Origin: Actinacidiphila glaucinigra
GTDB taxonomy: Bacteria > Actinomycetota > Actinomycetes > Streptomycetales > Streptomycetaceae
NCBI RefSeq assembly: GCF_900188405.1
Contig: NZ_FZOF01000007.1
Coordinates: 124,001 to 188,000 of the forward strand
DNA length: 64,000 bases
Reading direction: 5' to 3'
Made by a program: the position numbers and the translations under genes. Under the pieces are notes generated by a model that saw only the letters and a list, made by a program, of their open reading frames with translations, did not search any database and was not told where the DNA came from. How positions within the stretch are numbered: position 1 is the first letter of the stretch; every line of letters starts with the position of its first letter. Of this stretch, positions 49,901-59,900 are shown piece after piece.

Positions 49901-50473
49901 TCAGGCGGTGCGGGCTCGCAGATGGGCCCGCTCGCCCTGCCGCCCGAACAGGACGAGCAGTTCGACGGGATGCTCGCCGTCGGGCCCGAGCCAGTGCGGG
50001 ACGTGGGTGTCGAACTCGGCGGCCTCGCCCGGCTTCAGGACCACGCGCCGGTCGCCGAGGAGCAACAGCAGCCGGCCGGCGAGGACGTAGACCCATTCGA
50101 AGCCCTCGTGGGTCTTCAACTCGGGCTCCGTGCCCGGGTGCGGCGGGATCAGCAGCTTGTGCGCCTGGATCCCGCCGGGTCTGCTCAGCGGCACGTACGT
50201 CAGCCCGTCGCGGGTCACCGGCCGCAGGTGGATACGGGGATCGCCGGTGCGGGGCGCGCCGACGAGCTCGTCGAGCGGCACCGCGTGGACCTCCGCCAGG
50301 GTCAGCAGCAGCTCCAGGGTCGGCTTGCGCCCGCCGCCCTCGAGACGGGACAGGGTGCTCTCGTTGATCCCCGTCCGCTCGGCCAGCTCCGCCAGGGTCA
50401 TGCCGCGCCGGCGGCGCAGCTCGCGCAGCCGCGGCCCGACCGCGTCCAGCACGTCTTTCCTCGTGGCTCCCAC
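49901..50473 (-). CDS. XRE-family regulator with C-terminal cupin domain
   Basis: The 190-residue protein has an N-terminal helix-turn-helix (LRELRRRRGMTLAELAERTGI, NESTLSRLEGG, about 10-65) and a C-terminal cupin_2 domain (about 100-185: KTHEGFEWVYVLAGRLLLLL, VVLKPGEAAEFDTHVPHWLG), a common ligand-sensing form. The GTG at 50473 is the likely start. The operator at 50483-50497 lies only ten bases upstream, which suggests autoregulation. It is convergent with its likely target, with an 18-base gap. Confidence 0.88.
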   Translation of the reverse strand: MGATRKDVLDAVGPRLRELRRRRGMTLAELAERTGINESTLSRLEGGGRKPTLELLLTLAEVHAVPLDELVGAPRTGDPRIHLRPVTRDGLTYVPLSRPGGIQAHKLLIPPHPGTEPELKTHEGFEWVYVLAGRLLLLLGDRRVVLKPGEAAEFDTHVPHWLGPDGEHPVELLVLFGRQGERAHLRARTA

Positions 50474-50482
50474 ATCCCCAGG

Positions 50483-50497
50483 TTGCCGAAACGGCAC
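50483..50497. promoter_or_regulatory. palindromic operator upstream of the XRE-cupin gene
   Basis: TTGCCGAAACGGCAC matches the perfect palindrome at 48752-48766 at 14 of 15 positions. It ends ten bases before the regulator's GTG start, read on the minus strand, so binding would block its own transcription start. Confidence 0.7.
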
Positions 50498-50852
50498 GCC
50501 TTGATGCAAACGCGGCGTCGCCGCCGCGAGCGCGATGCGTCGCACCCCGGACCGGACCGCACATGATGAACGGCGGCGCGGGCCAACGACGCAGGGCAGC
50601 GGGGGCCGGCCGAGCCCACCGGCCGCGCGACGACGAACCGCGGACGCGGCGAGGCCCCGCCCCGGCTGTCCGTGCCGACGACGACCGGGTGGCGGGGGAG
50701 GGCCCGCTTCCCGTCGCCCCGCGGAACGCGGCCGGGACCGTACGCCCTCGGGGCGCGGCAGCCCACCGGCACCGCGCGGGGGCGGCGCGGCCCCCGTCCC
50801 GCCGTTCGGGACGACGCGCCGCCGGCTCCCGGGATTTGTTAGCGTGCCGGGC
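50498..50852. other. intergenic region before the YbaK-like gene
   Basis: These 355 bases separate the divergent XRE and YbaK-like genes. They are G+C rich and mostly open in several frames, but the frames are Arg/Pro/Gly-rich and look like non-coding shadow. The part before 50840 (ccgggatttgttagcgtgcc) is locally A+T richer and may hold the YbaK promoter. No RNA gene was seen. Confidence 0.4.
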
Positions 50853-51410
50853 ATGCGCGCACCCATCGGCACCTTCACCGACGTCCACCCCGCCGTGGAA
50901 CGGCTCGACCTGCTGCCGGCCCCCGTCGCCGCAGCGCTGACGGCGTGGAGCGGGCAGGTGCCGGTCGGGGAACTGCTGCTGGTCGACACCGACCCGGAGA
51001 AGGCCGACACCGCGGTCTTCGCCGAGGCGTACGGGGTCGCCCTGGAGCAGTCCGCGAACTGCGTGGTCGTCGCGGGCAAGCGCGGCGGGGAGGTCACGCT
51101 CGCCGCGTGCGTCGTCCTCGCCACCACGCGGGCCGACGTGAACGGCCTCGTGCGGCGCCATCTCGGGGTCCGCAAGGCCTCGTTCGCGCCGATGGACACC
51201 GCCGTGGGCGAGAGCGGCATGGAGTACGGCGGCATCACCCCGATCGGGCTGCCCGCCGCCTGGCCGCTGCTGGTGGACGCGTCGGTCGCCGACACCCCTT
51301 ACGTGATCATCGGCAGCGGCCGGCGGCGCGGCAAGCTGCTCGTGCCCGGCAAGGCGCTGGCCTCGCTGCCCGGTGTGGAACTGCTGGAAGGGCTGGGACT
51401 CCCCGCGTGA
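50853..51410 (+). CDS. YbaK/EbsC-type aminoacyl-tRNA deacylase
   Basis: The 185-residue protein fits the YbaK/prolyl-tRNA-editing fold: QSANCVVVAGKRGGEVTLAA, DVNGLVRRHLGVRKASFA, GMEYGGITPIGLPAAWPLLVD and YVIIGSGRRRGKL. The lysine in VRKASFA and GGITPIGLP are typical. It should clear mischarged tRNA in trans. ATG 50853 is taken; GTG 50844 is an alternative. The stop overlaps the next gene (GTGA), so the two are coupled. Confidence 0.88.
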   Translation: MRAPIGTFTDVHPAVERLDLLPAPVAAALTAWSGQVPVGELLLVDTDPEKADTAVFAEAYGVALEQSANCVVVAGKRGGEVTLAACVVLATTRADVNGLVRRHLGVRKASFAPMDTAVGESGMEYGGITPIGLPAAWPLLVDASVADTPYVIIGSGRRRGKLLVPGKALASLPGVELLEGLGLPA

Positions 51411-52231
51411 CGGAACTGCTGGACCGCCTGGAGCGCTACTACGACGCCGTGCCCCGGGCGGGCGCGCGCGCCGAGGAGCACGGCCCGCTCACCCTCTTCG
51501 TGCGCGAGGGCGTCGGCTGGCCCTTCTACGCCCGCCCGGCGCCGGCCGCGGCCGGCGGCCCCGTCGGCCGGGCCGACGTGGACCGGGTCCGGGCCCGGCA
51601 GCGGGAACTGGGCGTGCCCGAGTGCTTCGAGTGGATCGCGGAGACCAGCCCCGGGCTGCGGGAGGCGGCGCGGGCGTCCGGCCTCGCCGTGCACGAGCAC
51701 CCCCTGATGGTGCTCGATCCGCTCGCCCCGCCGCCGCTGCCGCCGGAACTCCCCGCGGGCGTCGGCGTGCGGCTGCTGGGGCCCGGCGACCCGGCGCTGC
51801 CCACCGCGCTCACCGTGCCGCACCTGGCCTTCGCGCAGCCCGGCACCGCCATCGGCACCGCCGGGCGGGCGGAACTCGCCGCCGCGCTCGCGCTGCACGC
51901 CGCCCCGGGGCTCGTGGCGACCGCGGAGGCACGCGTGCGGGCCGGGCTCACCGTCCACGCCGCCGCCGTCGAGGGCGGCACCGCGCTGTGCGCGGGCCAG
52001 TACAACCCCGTGGGCGAGGTCTGCGAGATCGTCGGCGTCGGCACCCTGCCCAGCGCCCGCCGACGCGGTCTGGCCCTCGCGGTCACCGGCGCGCTCGTCG
52101 CCGACGCCCGCGAACGCGGGCTGACCACGGTGTTCCTCTCGGCCGGCGACGAGGACGTCGCCCGGATCTACGCCCGGCTCGGCTTCCGCCGGGTCGGCAC
52201 GGCCCTCATCGCGGAGCCGCCCGCCCAGTGA
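51407..52231 (+). CDS. GNAT-family acetyltransferase
   Basis: The 274-residue protein has a long N-terminal part (about 1-130) and a C-terminal GNAT domain: CEIVGVGTLPSARRRGLALAV (acetyl-CoA loop R-R-x-G) and VFLSAGDEDVARIYARLGFRRV. The substrate is unknown. GTG 51407 overlaps the YbaK-like stop, giving a two-gene operon. The 3' end overlaps the convergent GNAT gene by 26 bases. Confidence 0.85.
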   Translation: MTELLDRLERYYDAVPRAGARAEEHGPLTLFVREGVGWPFYARPAPAAAGGPVGRADVDRVRARQRELGVPECFEWIAETSPGLREAARASGLAVHEHPLMVLDPLAPPPLPPELPAGVGVRLLGPGDPALPTALTVPHLAFAQPGTAIGTAGRAELAAALALHAAPGLVATAEARVRAGLTVHAAAVEGGTALCAGQYNPVGEVCEIVGVGTLPSARRRGLALAVTGALVADARERGLTTVFLSAGDEDVARIYARLGFRRVGTALIAEPPAQ

Positions 52232-52736
52232 CGGGGCCGCCGTCCGGCCGACGCGACAGGTCCAGCGACAGAGGGATCGAGTGCTCGACGAAGCCCAGGC
52301 TGCGGTACAGCGGTTCGGCCTCGGCGGTCGCGTGCAGATCGACGCGGGTCACGCCCTCTTCCGCGAACCACGCGAGCAGGGCCTCCGTCGTCGCCCGGGC
52401 GTACCCCAGGCCGCGGTAGCGGGTGTCGGTGCAGACGTTGAAGACGAAGCCGAACCGGCCCGCCGGGTGCCCCGGAGCGGGCAGCCGCTCCTCGATCCGG
52501 CCCACCGCGCACGCCGCCAGGTGCGGGCCGTCCGCGACCGCCGGATCGCCGTCCACCACGAACGCCCCCAGCCACCGCGCACCGCCTCCGGCGAGCTGCT
52601 CGCGCGCCCGCTCCTCGGCGGCGGCCTCCCAGGGACCGGGCTCGTCCCGGCCGCTCATGGCCAGGAACATCAGCCGCCGCAGCCGCACCAGCTCGGCGGC
52701 GTCATCGGGTCGGGCGGGGCGTACGGGACCGGACAT
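52206..52736 (-). CDS. GNAT-family acetyltransferase
   Basis: The 176-residue protein is a compact GNAT domain: VRPARPDDAAELVRLRRLMF start, FNVCTDTRYRGLGYARAT (acetyl-CoA loop R-G-L-G-Y), LHATAEAEPLYRSLGF end. The substrate is unknown. ATG 52736 is the start. It is convergent with another GNAT gene; their ends overlap by 26 bases. The next gene on the same strand (CoA-binding protein) lies upstream by 65 bases. Confidence 0.88.
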   Translation of the reverse strand: MSGPVRPARPDDAAELVRLRRLMFLAMSGRDEPGPWEAAAEERAREQLAGGGARWLGAFVVDGDPAVADGPHLAACAVGRIEERLPAPGHPAGRFGFVFNVCTDTRYRGLGYARATTEALLAWFAEEGVTRVDLHATAEAEPLYRSLGFVEHSIPLSLDLSRRPDGGPVTGRAAPR

Positions 52737-52801
52737 GTGCGCACGCTACAACAGGGGTTCCGCCCGCACGCAGCCGATTTCGGGCCCGAAGGCCGGGATG
52801 C

Positions 52802-53230
52802 CTAGCCGAGCCGGGGGATCTCGATCGCGGGGCAGCGGTCCATGACCATCAGCAGCCCCGCGTCCCTGGTGCGCCGGTACGCGTCCTCGTCGATCACTCC
52901 GAGCTGGTACCAGACCGCCTTCGCGCCGATCGCGACGGCCTCGTCCGCGACGGGGCCGGCCAGGTCGGAGTTGACGAAGACGTCCACCACGTCGACCGGG
53001 AACGGGATGTCGGCGAGCGAGGCGTAGCCCTGCTCGCCGTGCACGGTCTCGGCCTTCGGGTGCACCGGCACCACGCGCTTGCCGTAGCGCTGCAGTACGG
53101 CGGCGACACCGTACGCCGCCCGTGAGGCGTTGTTGGACAGCCCCACCACGGCCCAGGTGTCCCCGAGGCCGGTCAGGATCTCCCGAACCGCCGCGTCGTC
53201 TGCGTGCACGTCGTCCTCCCTCGTTCCCAT
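52802..53230 (-). CDS. CoA-binding domain protein (YccU/DUF4440-unrelated, CoA_binding_2)
   Basis: The 142-residue protein is a single Rossmann-like CoA-binding domain: TWAVVGLSNNASRAAYGVAAVL, KRVVPVHPKAETVHGEQGYASL, VDVVDVFVNSD, KAVWYQLGVIDEDA and VMDRCPAIE. It is the YccU-type small cytoplasmic protein of unknown role. ATG 53230 starts it; it diverges from the yigZ-like gene at 51 bases. Confidence 0.88.
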   Translation of the reverse strand: MGTREDDVHADDAAVREILTGLGDTWAVVGLSNNASRAAYGVAAVLQRYGKRVVPVHPKAETVHGEQGYASLADIPFPVDVVDVFVNSDLAGPVADEAVAIGAKAVWYQLGVIDEDAYRRTRDAGLLMVMDRCPAIEIPRLG

Positions 53231-53281
53231 CCGCAGCAGTCAACCAGAGGACGCACCTGGCTGTTCCCGTAGGGTGGCGGG

Positions 53282-53911
53282 GTGGTGGAGCGGTATCTGA
53301 CGATCGGGCGCGAGCACGTCCACGAGAGCGAGATCAAGCGCTCGCGGTTCCTGTGCGCGCTGGCGCCGGTGTCCAGTGAGGAGGCGGCGCAGGAGTTCCT
53401 CGCCCGCGTCCGCAAGGAGCACGCCGGGGCGACGCACAACTGCTACGCCTACGTGCTCGGCGCCGAGGGCCGGATCCACAGGGCGAGCGACGACGGGGAA
53501 CCGGGCGGCACCGCGGGCACCCCCATGCTGCAGGTGCTGCTGCGCCGCGAGGTCCGGGACGTCATCGCCGTCGTCACCCGCTACTACGGCGGCGTCCAGC
53601 TCGGCGCGGGGGGCCTGGTCCGCGCCTACGGGGGCGCCGTCTCGGCGGCCCTCGACGAGCTCGGCACGGTGGAGCGCCAGAAGCTCGCGCTGGTCACCGT
53701 CGTCGCCGACCACCAGCGGGCCGGGCGCATCGAGAACGACCTGCGCGCCGCCGGCCGCGCCGTGCGAGGCGTCGCCTACGGCGCGGCGGAGGTGCGCATC
53801 GAACTGGGCGTGCCGCAGGAGGAACTGGCCGCCTTCCGGGCCTGGCTCGCCGACGCGTCCGCGGGGACCGCGGGCGTGGAGGTCTCGGGCACCGCCTTCG
53901 TGGACGTCTGA
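53282..53911 (+). CDS. YigZ/IMPACT-family protein (UPF0029)
   Basis: The 209-residue protein has the UPF0029 core: VHESEIKRSRFLCALAPV, ATHNCYAYVLG, SDDGEPGGTAGTPMLQVL, VTRYYGGVQLGAGGLVRAYG; a C-terminal ferredoxin-like domain follows. In other bacteria YigZ-type proteins bind nucleic acid and may help translation or act on stalled ribosomes; function is not settled. The start is GTG 53282. Single gene. Confidence 0.9.
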   Translation: MVERYLTIGREHVHESEIKRSRFLCALAPVSSEEAAQEFLARVRKEHAGATHNCYAYVLGAEGRIHRASDDGEPGGTAGTPMLQVLLRREVRDVIAVVTRYYGGVQLGAGGLVRAYGGAVSAALDELGTVERQKLALVTVVADHQRAGRIENDLRAAGRAVRGVAYGAAEVRIELGVPQEELAAFRAWLADASAGTAGVEVSGTAFVDV

Positions 53912-53981
53912 CCGGGGCCGGGGGCCGGGGCCCAGTGGGGGCCGGTCAGCGGTGCGCGCCGCGGTTCGCCCGGCCGGGAGG

Positions 53982-55628
53982 TCAGTCCCCGGCCATGACG
54001 TCGGTGACCTTTCCCTTGACGGTGGCCTCGATGAAGCAGGTGCGGTACTCGTCGGTCCGGTAGTAGTACATGGACGGCTTCTTGCTGATGATGTCGGGCT
54101 TCACGATCGCGTACGTGGCCTGCGGATGCTTGACCTTGCACTCCTTGTCCGCACGGCTCATCAGGGCCGGCAGCGCGTCCCAGTCGACGGTCGTGAGGTC
54201 GACGACCGTGTCGTCGGCGTCGATGGTGCCCTTGATGATCCCTTCATCGAGCCCGCCGTCGCGGTACGAGTAGCTGTCGAAGACGGTCTTGTCCGTCTTC
54301 TTCGGCGCGCTGAAGCTCGCGAAGTCCTCGTAGAGGGTCAGCTCGACCACCTTGGTGCCGCCCGAGACCGACTTGACGACGTCCGTCATCGAGCGGCCCC
54401 CGGCCGGCGAGAGCAGGTTCTTCGGCGCCGCCGTGCTCGGGGCACCGGAGGATCGCGTGCCCTTCCGTGTGCCTGTGCCGCCCTTCCCGGCGGCGCCGGC
54501 GTCCCCGTCGCCGTGGAGCTGCGGGACGAGGGTCCACAGCAGGACGCCCGCGACACCGACCGCCGCGACCGCGGTGGCGGCGGCCAGCACCCGGCCGGCC
54601 CGCCCCGCGCGGGGGGTCGCGGGGAGCGGGGTCGGCCGGGTCGCGGGCTGCGGCGGGTAGTACGGGTGGGGCGCGCTGTGCGCCATGGGCCGGTACGACG
54701 CCGGGGCGGGCCCGAAACCGGGGGGCACCGCGTCCACGGGCCCGGGCGCGGGCGCGGGGAGCACTGGCGCGGGCGCCGCGCCGCGCTCCACGTCGGCGAG
54801 CATCCGGTCGAGCGCGTCGGCGCCGGGCCGCGCGGCGGCGTCCCGTACGAGCAGCGCGGTGAGCACCGGGGTCAGCGGCCCCGACCGCACCGGGGGCGGC
54901 AACGGCTCGTCGAGGACGGCGACGAGCGTCGCGATGCTGGTCTCGCGCCGCAGCGGATGGACGCCCTCCACCGCGACGTACAGCAGCATGCCGAGCGACC
55001 ACAGGTCGGAGGCGGGATTGCCCTCCTCGCCGCGGATGCGCTCGGGGGCGATGTACTCGGGCGAGCCGATCAGGCCGCCGGTGGTCGTCAGCCGCGTCGA
55101 GTCGCGGAGCGTGGCGATGCCGAAGTCGGTGAGCACCGGAGTCATGTCGGGCCGCAGCAGCACGTTCGCGGGCTTCACGTCGCGGTGGTGGACGCCGACC
55201 GCGTGCGCGGCGCGCAGCCCCGCCAGGACGCCGCGGCCGACCGTGGCCGCCTCCGGAGGGGTCAGCGGGCCGCGGCCCAGCCGGTCCTGGAGCGAGCCGC
55301 CGGTCACCAGCTCCATCACGAGCCAGGGGTGGGGGAGTTCCGTTCTGTCCACGATGTGGTGGATCGTCGCGACATTGGGGTGGTGCACCCGGGCCAGCGC
55401 GCGGGCCTCGCGCAGCACACGCTCGCGCAGTTTGGCCGCCGCCTCGGGGTCGGAATCCGCCAAGTCCGGGTCGGGCGGGCGTACTTCCTTCAGGGCGACC
55501 TCGCGGTGCAGAGCGGTGTCGCGAGCCCGCCACACCAGGCCCATGCCGCCGCCGCCCAGTCGTTCCAGCAGCTCGAAGCGGCCGTCGATCAGTCGTCTGC
55601 CGGAGTCGCTCGCCGTCATGGCGGTCAT
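53982..55628 (-). CDS. membrane Ser/Thr protein kinase (Hanks-type) with extracellular domain
   Basis: The 548-residue protein has a kinase domain (about 15-275): GGGGMGLVWRARD, VALKEV (catalytic lysine), HHRDVKPANVLL, TDFGIA, GSPEYIAPE and SDLWSLGMLLY. A Pro/Ala-rich linker, a membrane helix (about 345-370), and an extracellular part of about 170 residues follow with KECKVKHPQ and TCFIEATVKG, no PASTA repeats. The outer part may sense a signal. ATG 55628 is taken; ATG 55619 is three codons later. It diverges from sbcD. Targets unknown. Confidence 0.9.
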   Translation of the reverse strand: MTAMTASDSGRRLIDGRFELLERLGGGGMGLVWRARDTALHREVALKEVRPPDPDLADSDPEAAAKLRERVLREARALARVHHPNVATIHHIVDRTELPHPWLVMELVTGGSLQDRLGRGPLTPPEAATVGRGVLAGLRAAHAVGVHHRDVKPANVLLRPDMTPVLTDFGIATLRDSTRLTTTGGLIGSPEYIAPERIRGEEGNPASDLWSLGMLLYVAVEGVHPLRRETSIATLVAVLDEPLPPPVRSGPLTPVLTALLVRDAAARPGADALDRMLADVERGAAPAPVLPAPAPGPVDAVPPGFGPAPASYRPMAHSAPHPYYPPQPATRPTPLPATPRAGRAGRVLAAATAVAAVGVAGVLLWTLVPQLHGDGDAGAAGKGGTGTRKGTRSSGAPSTAAPKNLLSPAGGRSMTDVVKSVSGGTKVVELTLYEDFASFSAPKKTDKTVFDSYSYRDGGLDEGIIKGTIDADDTVVDLTTVDWDALPALMSRADKECKVKHPQATYAIVKPDIISKKPSMYYYRTDEYRTCFIEATVKGKVTDVMAGD

Positions 55629-55810
55629 CGTACGGGTGGGCGGGGACACGGCTTGACCGACCTTGCCCGAGTTCGGACTCCCGCGACGCGCTGACAGTGG
55701 TGGCCGATAGCCTGCTCTCGGAGCGCACGGGACCGGTGGGGACACCGGGGCCCGCGCGGAGCATGCGGAACGTGAGGCGGAGGACGGACCATGGGGGCGG
55801 GAGAGCCGCG

Positions 55811-56971
55811 GTGAGGTTGCTGCACACCTCCGACTGGCATCTGGGGCGGTCCTTCCACCGGGTCGGACTCCTCGACGCCCAGGCGGCGTTCATCGACCAC
55901 CTCGTGGCGACGGCACGGGCGGAGCGCGTCGACGCCGTCCTCGTCGCCGGTGACGTCTACGACCGCGCGCTGCCCTCGCTGCCCGCCGTCGAGCTCTTCG
56001 ACGACGCGCTGCACCGGCTCGCCGCCCTCGGCGTGCCCACGGTGATGATCTCCGGAAACCACGACTCCGCCCGCCGGCTGGGGGTGGCCTCAGGCCTGAT
56101 CGACCGCGCCGGGATCCACCTGCGGACCGACCCGGCCGGCTGTGCGACGCCGGTCGTCCTGGCCGACGAGCACGGGCCCGTCGCCCTCTACGGGCTGCCC
56201 TATCTCGAACCCGCCCTGGTGCGCGAGGAGTTCACCCTCGACCGGGCCGGGCACACCGAGGTGCTGAGCGCCGCGATGACACGGGTCCGCGCCGACCTGG
56301 CCGCCCGCCCCGCGGGCACCCGCTCCGTCGTGCTGGCGCACGCGTTCGTCGCGGGCGGCGCGCCCAGCGACAGCGAGCGGGACATCACGGTCGGCGGCGT
56401 CGCGGCCGTGCCCGCGGACGTCTTCGAGGGCATCGACTACGTGGCCCTCGGCCACCTCCACGGCTGCCAGACGATCTCCGACCGCGTGCGCTACTCCGGC
56501 TCCCCGCTCGCGTACTCCTTCTCCGAGGCCGACCACCGCAAGAGCATGTGGCTGGTCGACCTCGGCGCCGACGGATCCGTGGCCGCCGAGCGGGTCGACT
56601 GCCCCGTGCCGCGGCCGCTCGCCCGGATCCGCGGCCGCCTCGGGGAACTGCTGGAGGACCCGGAGCACGCACGGCACGAGGACTCCTGGGTCGAGGCCAC
56701 CCTCACCGACCCGCACCGCCCGCACGAGCCCATGGCCCGTCTGCGCAAGCGGTTCCCGCACGCCCTCGCGCTGGCCTTCGAGCCGGAGCGGACGGACGCC
56801 GATCCCCACGCCTCGTACGCGCAGCGCCTGCGCGGCCGCTCCGACCGGCAGATCGCCGAGGACTTCGTGACCCACGTGCGCGGCACGGGACCCGACACCG
56901 CGGAGCGGGGCGTCCTGCGGGACGCGTTCGACGCGGTCCGCAGCGATGCCGCACGGGCGGAGACCGACTGA
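55811..56971 (+). CDS. sbcD: exonuclease subunit SbcD
   Basis: The 386-residue protein has the Mre11-type phosphodiesterase motifs: LLHTSDWHLGRSFH, AVLVAGDVYDRA, VMISGNHDS, YVALGHLHGCQ, and the capping domain at the C-terminal part. With SbcC it cuts DNA hairpins and double-strand ends. GTG 55811 follows GGGAGAG at seven bases; the open frame upstream is in a poor leader. The sbcC ATG overlaps the stop (TGATG). Confidence 0.93.
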   Translation: MRLLHTSDWHLGRSFHRVGLLDAQAAFIDHLVATARAERVDAVLVAGDVYDRALPSLPAVELFDDALHRLAALGVPTVMISGNHDSARRLGVASGLIDRAGIHLRTDPAGCATPVVLADEHGPVALYGLPYLEPALVREEFTLDRAGHTEVLSAAMTRVRADLAARPAGTRSVVLAHAFVAGGAPSDSERDITVGGVAAVPADVFEGIDYVALGHLHGCQTISDRVRYSGSPLAYSFSEADHRKSMWLVDLGADGSVAAERVDCPVPRPLARIRGRLGELLEDPEHARHEDSWVEATLTDPHRPHEPMARLRKRFPHALALAFEPERTDADPHASYAQRLRGRSDRQIAEDFVTHVRGTGPDTAERGVLRDAFDAVRSDAARAETD

Positions 56972-59900
56972 TGCGCCTGCACCGTCTGACCCTGACCGCC
57001 TTCGGGCCGTTCGCCGGCAGCCACACCGTGGACTTCGACGAACTGTCCGCGGCCGGGCTGTTCCTGCTGCACGGCGCGACCGGCGCCGGCAAGACCTCCG
57101 TCCTCGACGGGGTGTGCTTCGCCCTGTACGGCGGCGTTCCCGGCAGCCGGCAGGGCAACCGGCTGCGCAGCGACCACGCCGGACAGGACACGCTCACCGA
57201 GGTCGTGCTCGACCTGACCGTGGGCGGCCGGCGGCTGGAGATCACCCGCAGGCCCGAGCAGCCGCGCCCCAAGAAGCGCGGCAGCGGCTGGACGATGGAG
57301 AAGGCCGTCACCCTGCTGCGCGAGCACACCGCGGGGCAGTGGCGGGCGCTCAGCAAGTCCCACCAGGAGGCGGGCGAGGAGCTGAGGCAGCTCATCGGCA
57401 TGAGCCGGGAGCAGTTCTGCCAGGTCGTGCTGCTGCCCCAGGGCGAGTTCGCGACGTTCCTGCGGGCCACCGCCACCGAGCGGGCCGCCCTGCTCGGCAA
57501 GCTCTTCGACACCCGCCGCTTCAAGGCCGTCGAGGAGTGGCTGCGGGCCGAGCGGCGGGCCGCCGAGCAGCGGGTCGCCGCCGGGGACGGCGAACTGCTG
57601 CGGCTCGCCGAGCGCATGGGCCAGGCCGCCGGGGACGACCCCGAGGCCCTCGCCGGGCCGTTGCCCGAGGGCGCCGCCGCCGGCGACCCGGAACTGGCCG
57701 CGCACATCCTGCGCTGGGCGGCCGTCCTGGCCACCACCGCCCGCGAACGCGCCGGTATCGCCGACCTCGCCGTCACCGCCGCGGAGGGCGCGCACGAGCA
57801 GGCCCAGCGCGAGGCCGAGGCGGTACGCGAACTCGCCGTACGGCAGCGCCGCCACGCCGCCGCCGCGCGCCGGGCCCACGACATGGCCGGCGAGCGCGAG
57901 GCCCGCGCCCGCGAACAGGACCTGCTGGGGACGGCGGAGCGGGCCGCCACCGTGGCGCCCGCCCTGGAGCTGCGCGAGCGCGCCGCCGGCCGGCAGGCGC
58001 GTACGGCCGCCGAGGAGCGCTCCGCCCGCGCGGGCCTGCCCGCCGGGCAGTACGAGGCGGGCGCAGAACAGCTCGCCGAGTACGAGAACCGGCTCCGCGA
58101 GGAGCTGGGCGGCCTCGCCGACGCCGACCGCGACGAGCAGCGTGCCGCGGAACTGGCCCACGACCGCGCCCGCGTGGAGCGCGAGGCCGCCGAGGACGAA
58201 CGGCTGACCGCCGACACCGCCGCCTGGCTCGACGGATGGGAGACCGAACGCCTCGGCCGCGAACGCGCCGTGGACGCCGCCCAGTCCGCCGCCACCCGCG
58301 CCGCCGAGCTCTCCGGCGCCCTCGACCGGGCCCGCCGCCGCCTCGACGCCGCCCGCGAACGCGACAGCCACGCCACCGCGCTGCTCGCCGCGCAGGACCG
58401 GCTGCGCACGGCACGCGACGCGGCCGCCGACGCCCGCGACCACTGGCAGGACGTGCGCGAGGCCCGCATCAACGGCATGGCCGCCGAACTGGCCGCACAG
58501 CTCAGCCCCGGCGAGGGCTGCCTGGTCTGCGGCGCCACCGAGCACCCCCGCCCGGCCCGCCCCGCCGCCCGCCAGGTGGGCCGCGCCGACGAGGAGGCCG
58601 CGCAGGAGGCCCAGCAGCGGACCGCCGGCGCACGGGACGCCGCACAGGAGCAGGTCGTACACCTCGCCGCCGCCCGTGACGCGGCCCTCGCCGCCGCGGG
58701 ACCGGAGCCGGCGGCCGAACTCGCCGCCGCGCACGCCGCGCTGGAGGAGGAGTACCGGGCCGCCGTGCGCTCCGCCGCGGGAGCGCCCGAGGCGCGCCAG
58801 GCACTCGACCGGGCCCTCGCGGAGCACGCCCGGCGCACCGCCGACCGCGGCGACGCCGAGAGCCGGCTCGCCTCCCTCACCACCCGCCGGGAACTCCTCG
58901 ACCGGGAGGCCGCCGAACTCACCGCCCGGCTGGCCCGGGCCCGCGGCGCCCACGCCACCGTCGCCGAGCGCCGCGCCCGGCTCACGGCGGACGCCCGGCT
59001 CGCGGCGGCCGCGGCCGGGGCGGCCCGCGCCGCCCAGGAGTCCGCCCGCGCGCTGAAGGAGGCCGACTCCGACCTGGCCGACGCCGCCTACAAGGCCGGC
59101 TTCCCCACACCCGAGGCGGCGGCCGAAGCCCTGCTGCCCGAGACGGAACTGCGGCGGCTGCGGCAGCGGGCGGAGGAGTGGCGCCGCGAGGAGGCCGCGG
59201 TCACCGCCGAACTCACCGCCCTGGAACTGGCCGAGGCCGCCGCGCTGCCCCCGGCCGACCCCGACGGGGCCCGCCGGGCCGTCGAGACCGCGACCGTACG
59301 GCTGCGCGGGGTAACCGCCCGGCAGTCCGCCGCGCACACCGCCCGCGAGGCCCTCGACCGGCTGCGGGCGGAGGCACTGCGCGGCACCAGGGCGCTCGCC
59401 CCGGCCCGCGAGGAGTACGCCCGGCTGCGGCGCCTCGCCGACCTCGCGACCGGCGCCGGGGAGAACACGCTGCGCATGGAGCTGGAGACCTATGTCCTCG
59501 CCGCCCGGCTGGAACAGGTCGCGGCCGCGGCCAGCGTCCGGCTGCACCGCATGTCCTCCGGGCGCTACACCCTCGTCCACACCGACGCCCGCGCCTCACG
59601 CAACGTCAAGTCGGGCCTGGGACTGATGGTCGTGGACTCCTGGACGGGCACCGAGCGCGACACCGCCACGCTCTCCGGCGGCGAGACCTTCTTCGCCTCC
59701 CTGGCCCTCGCCCTCGGTCTCGCCGACGTCGTCACGGACGAGGCGGGCGGCGCCCGCCTCGACACGCTCTTCGTCGACGAGGGCTTCGGCAGCCTCGACG
59801 AGCAGACTCTCGACGAGGTGCTGGACGTCCTCGACGGGCTGCGCGAACGCGACCGCGCCGTCGGCATCGTCAGCCACGTCGCCGAGCTCCGGCAGCGCGT

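Noticed and set aside
56491..59580. 1029-codon minus-strand frame opposite sbcC
   Set aside because: Gly/Ala/Leu-rich shadow with no motif; SbcC on the plus strand is unambiguous.
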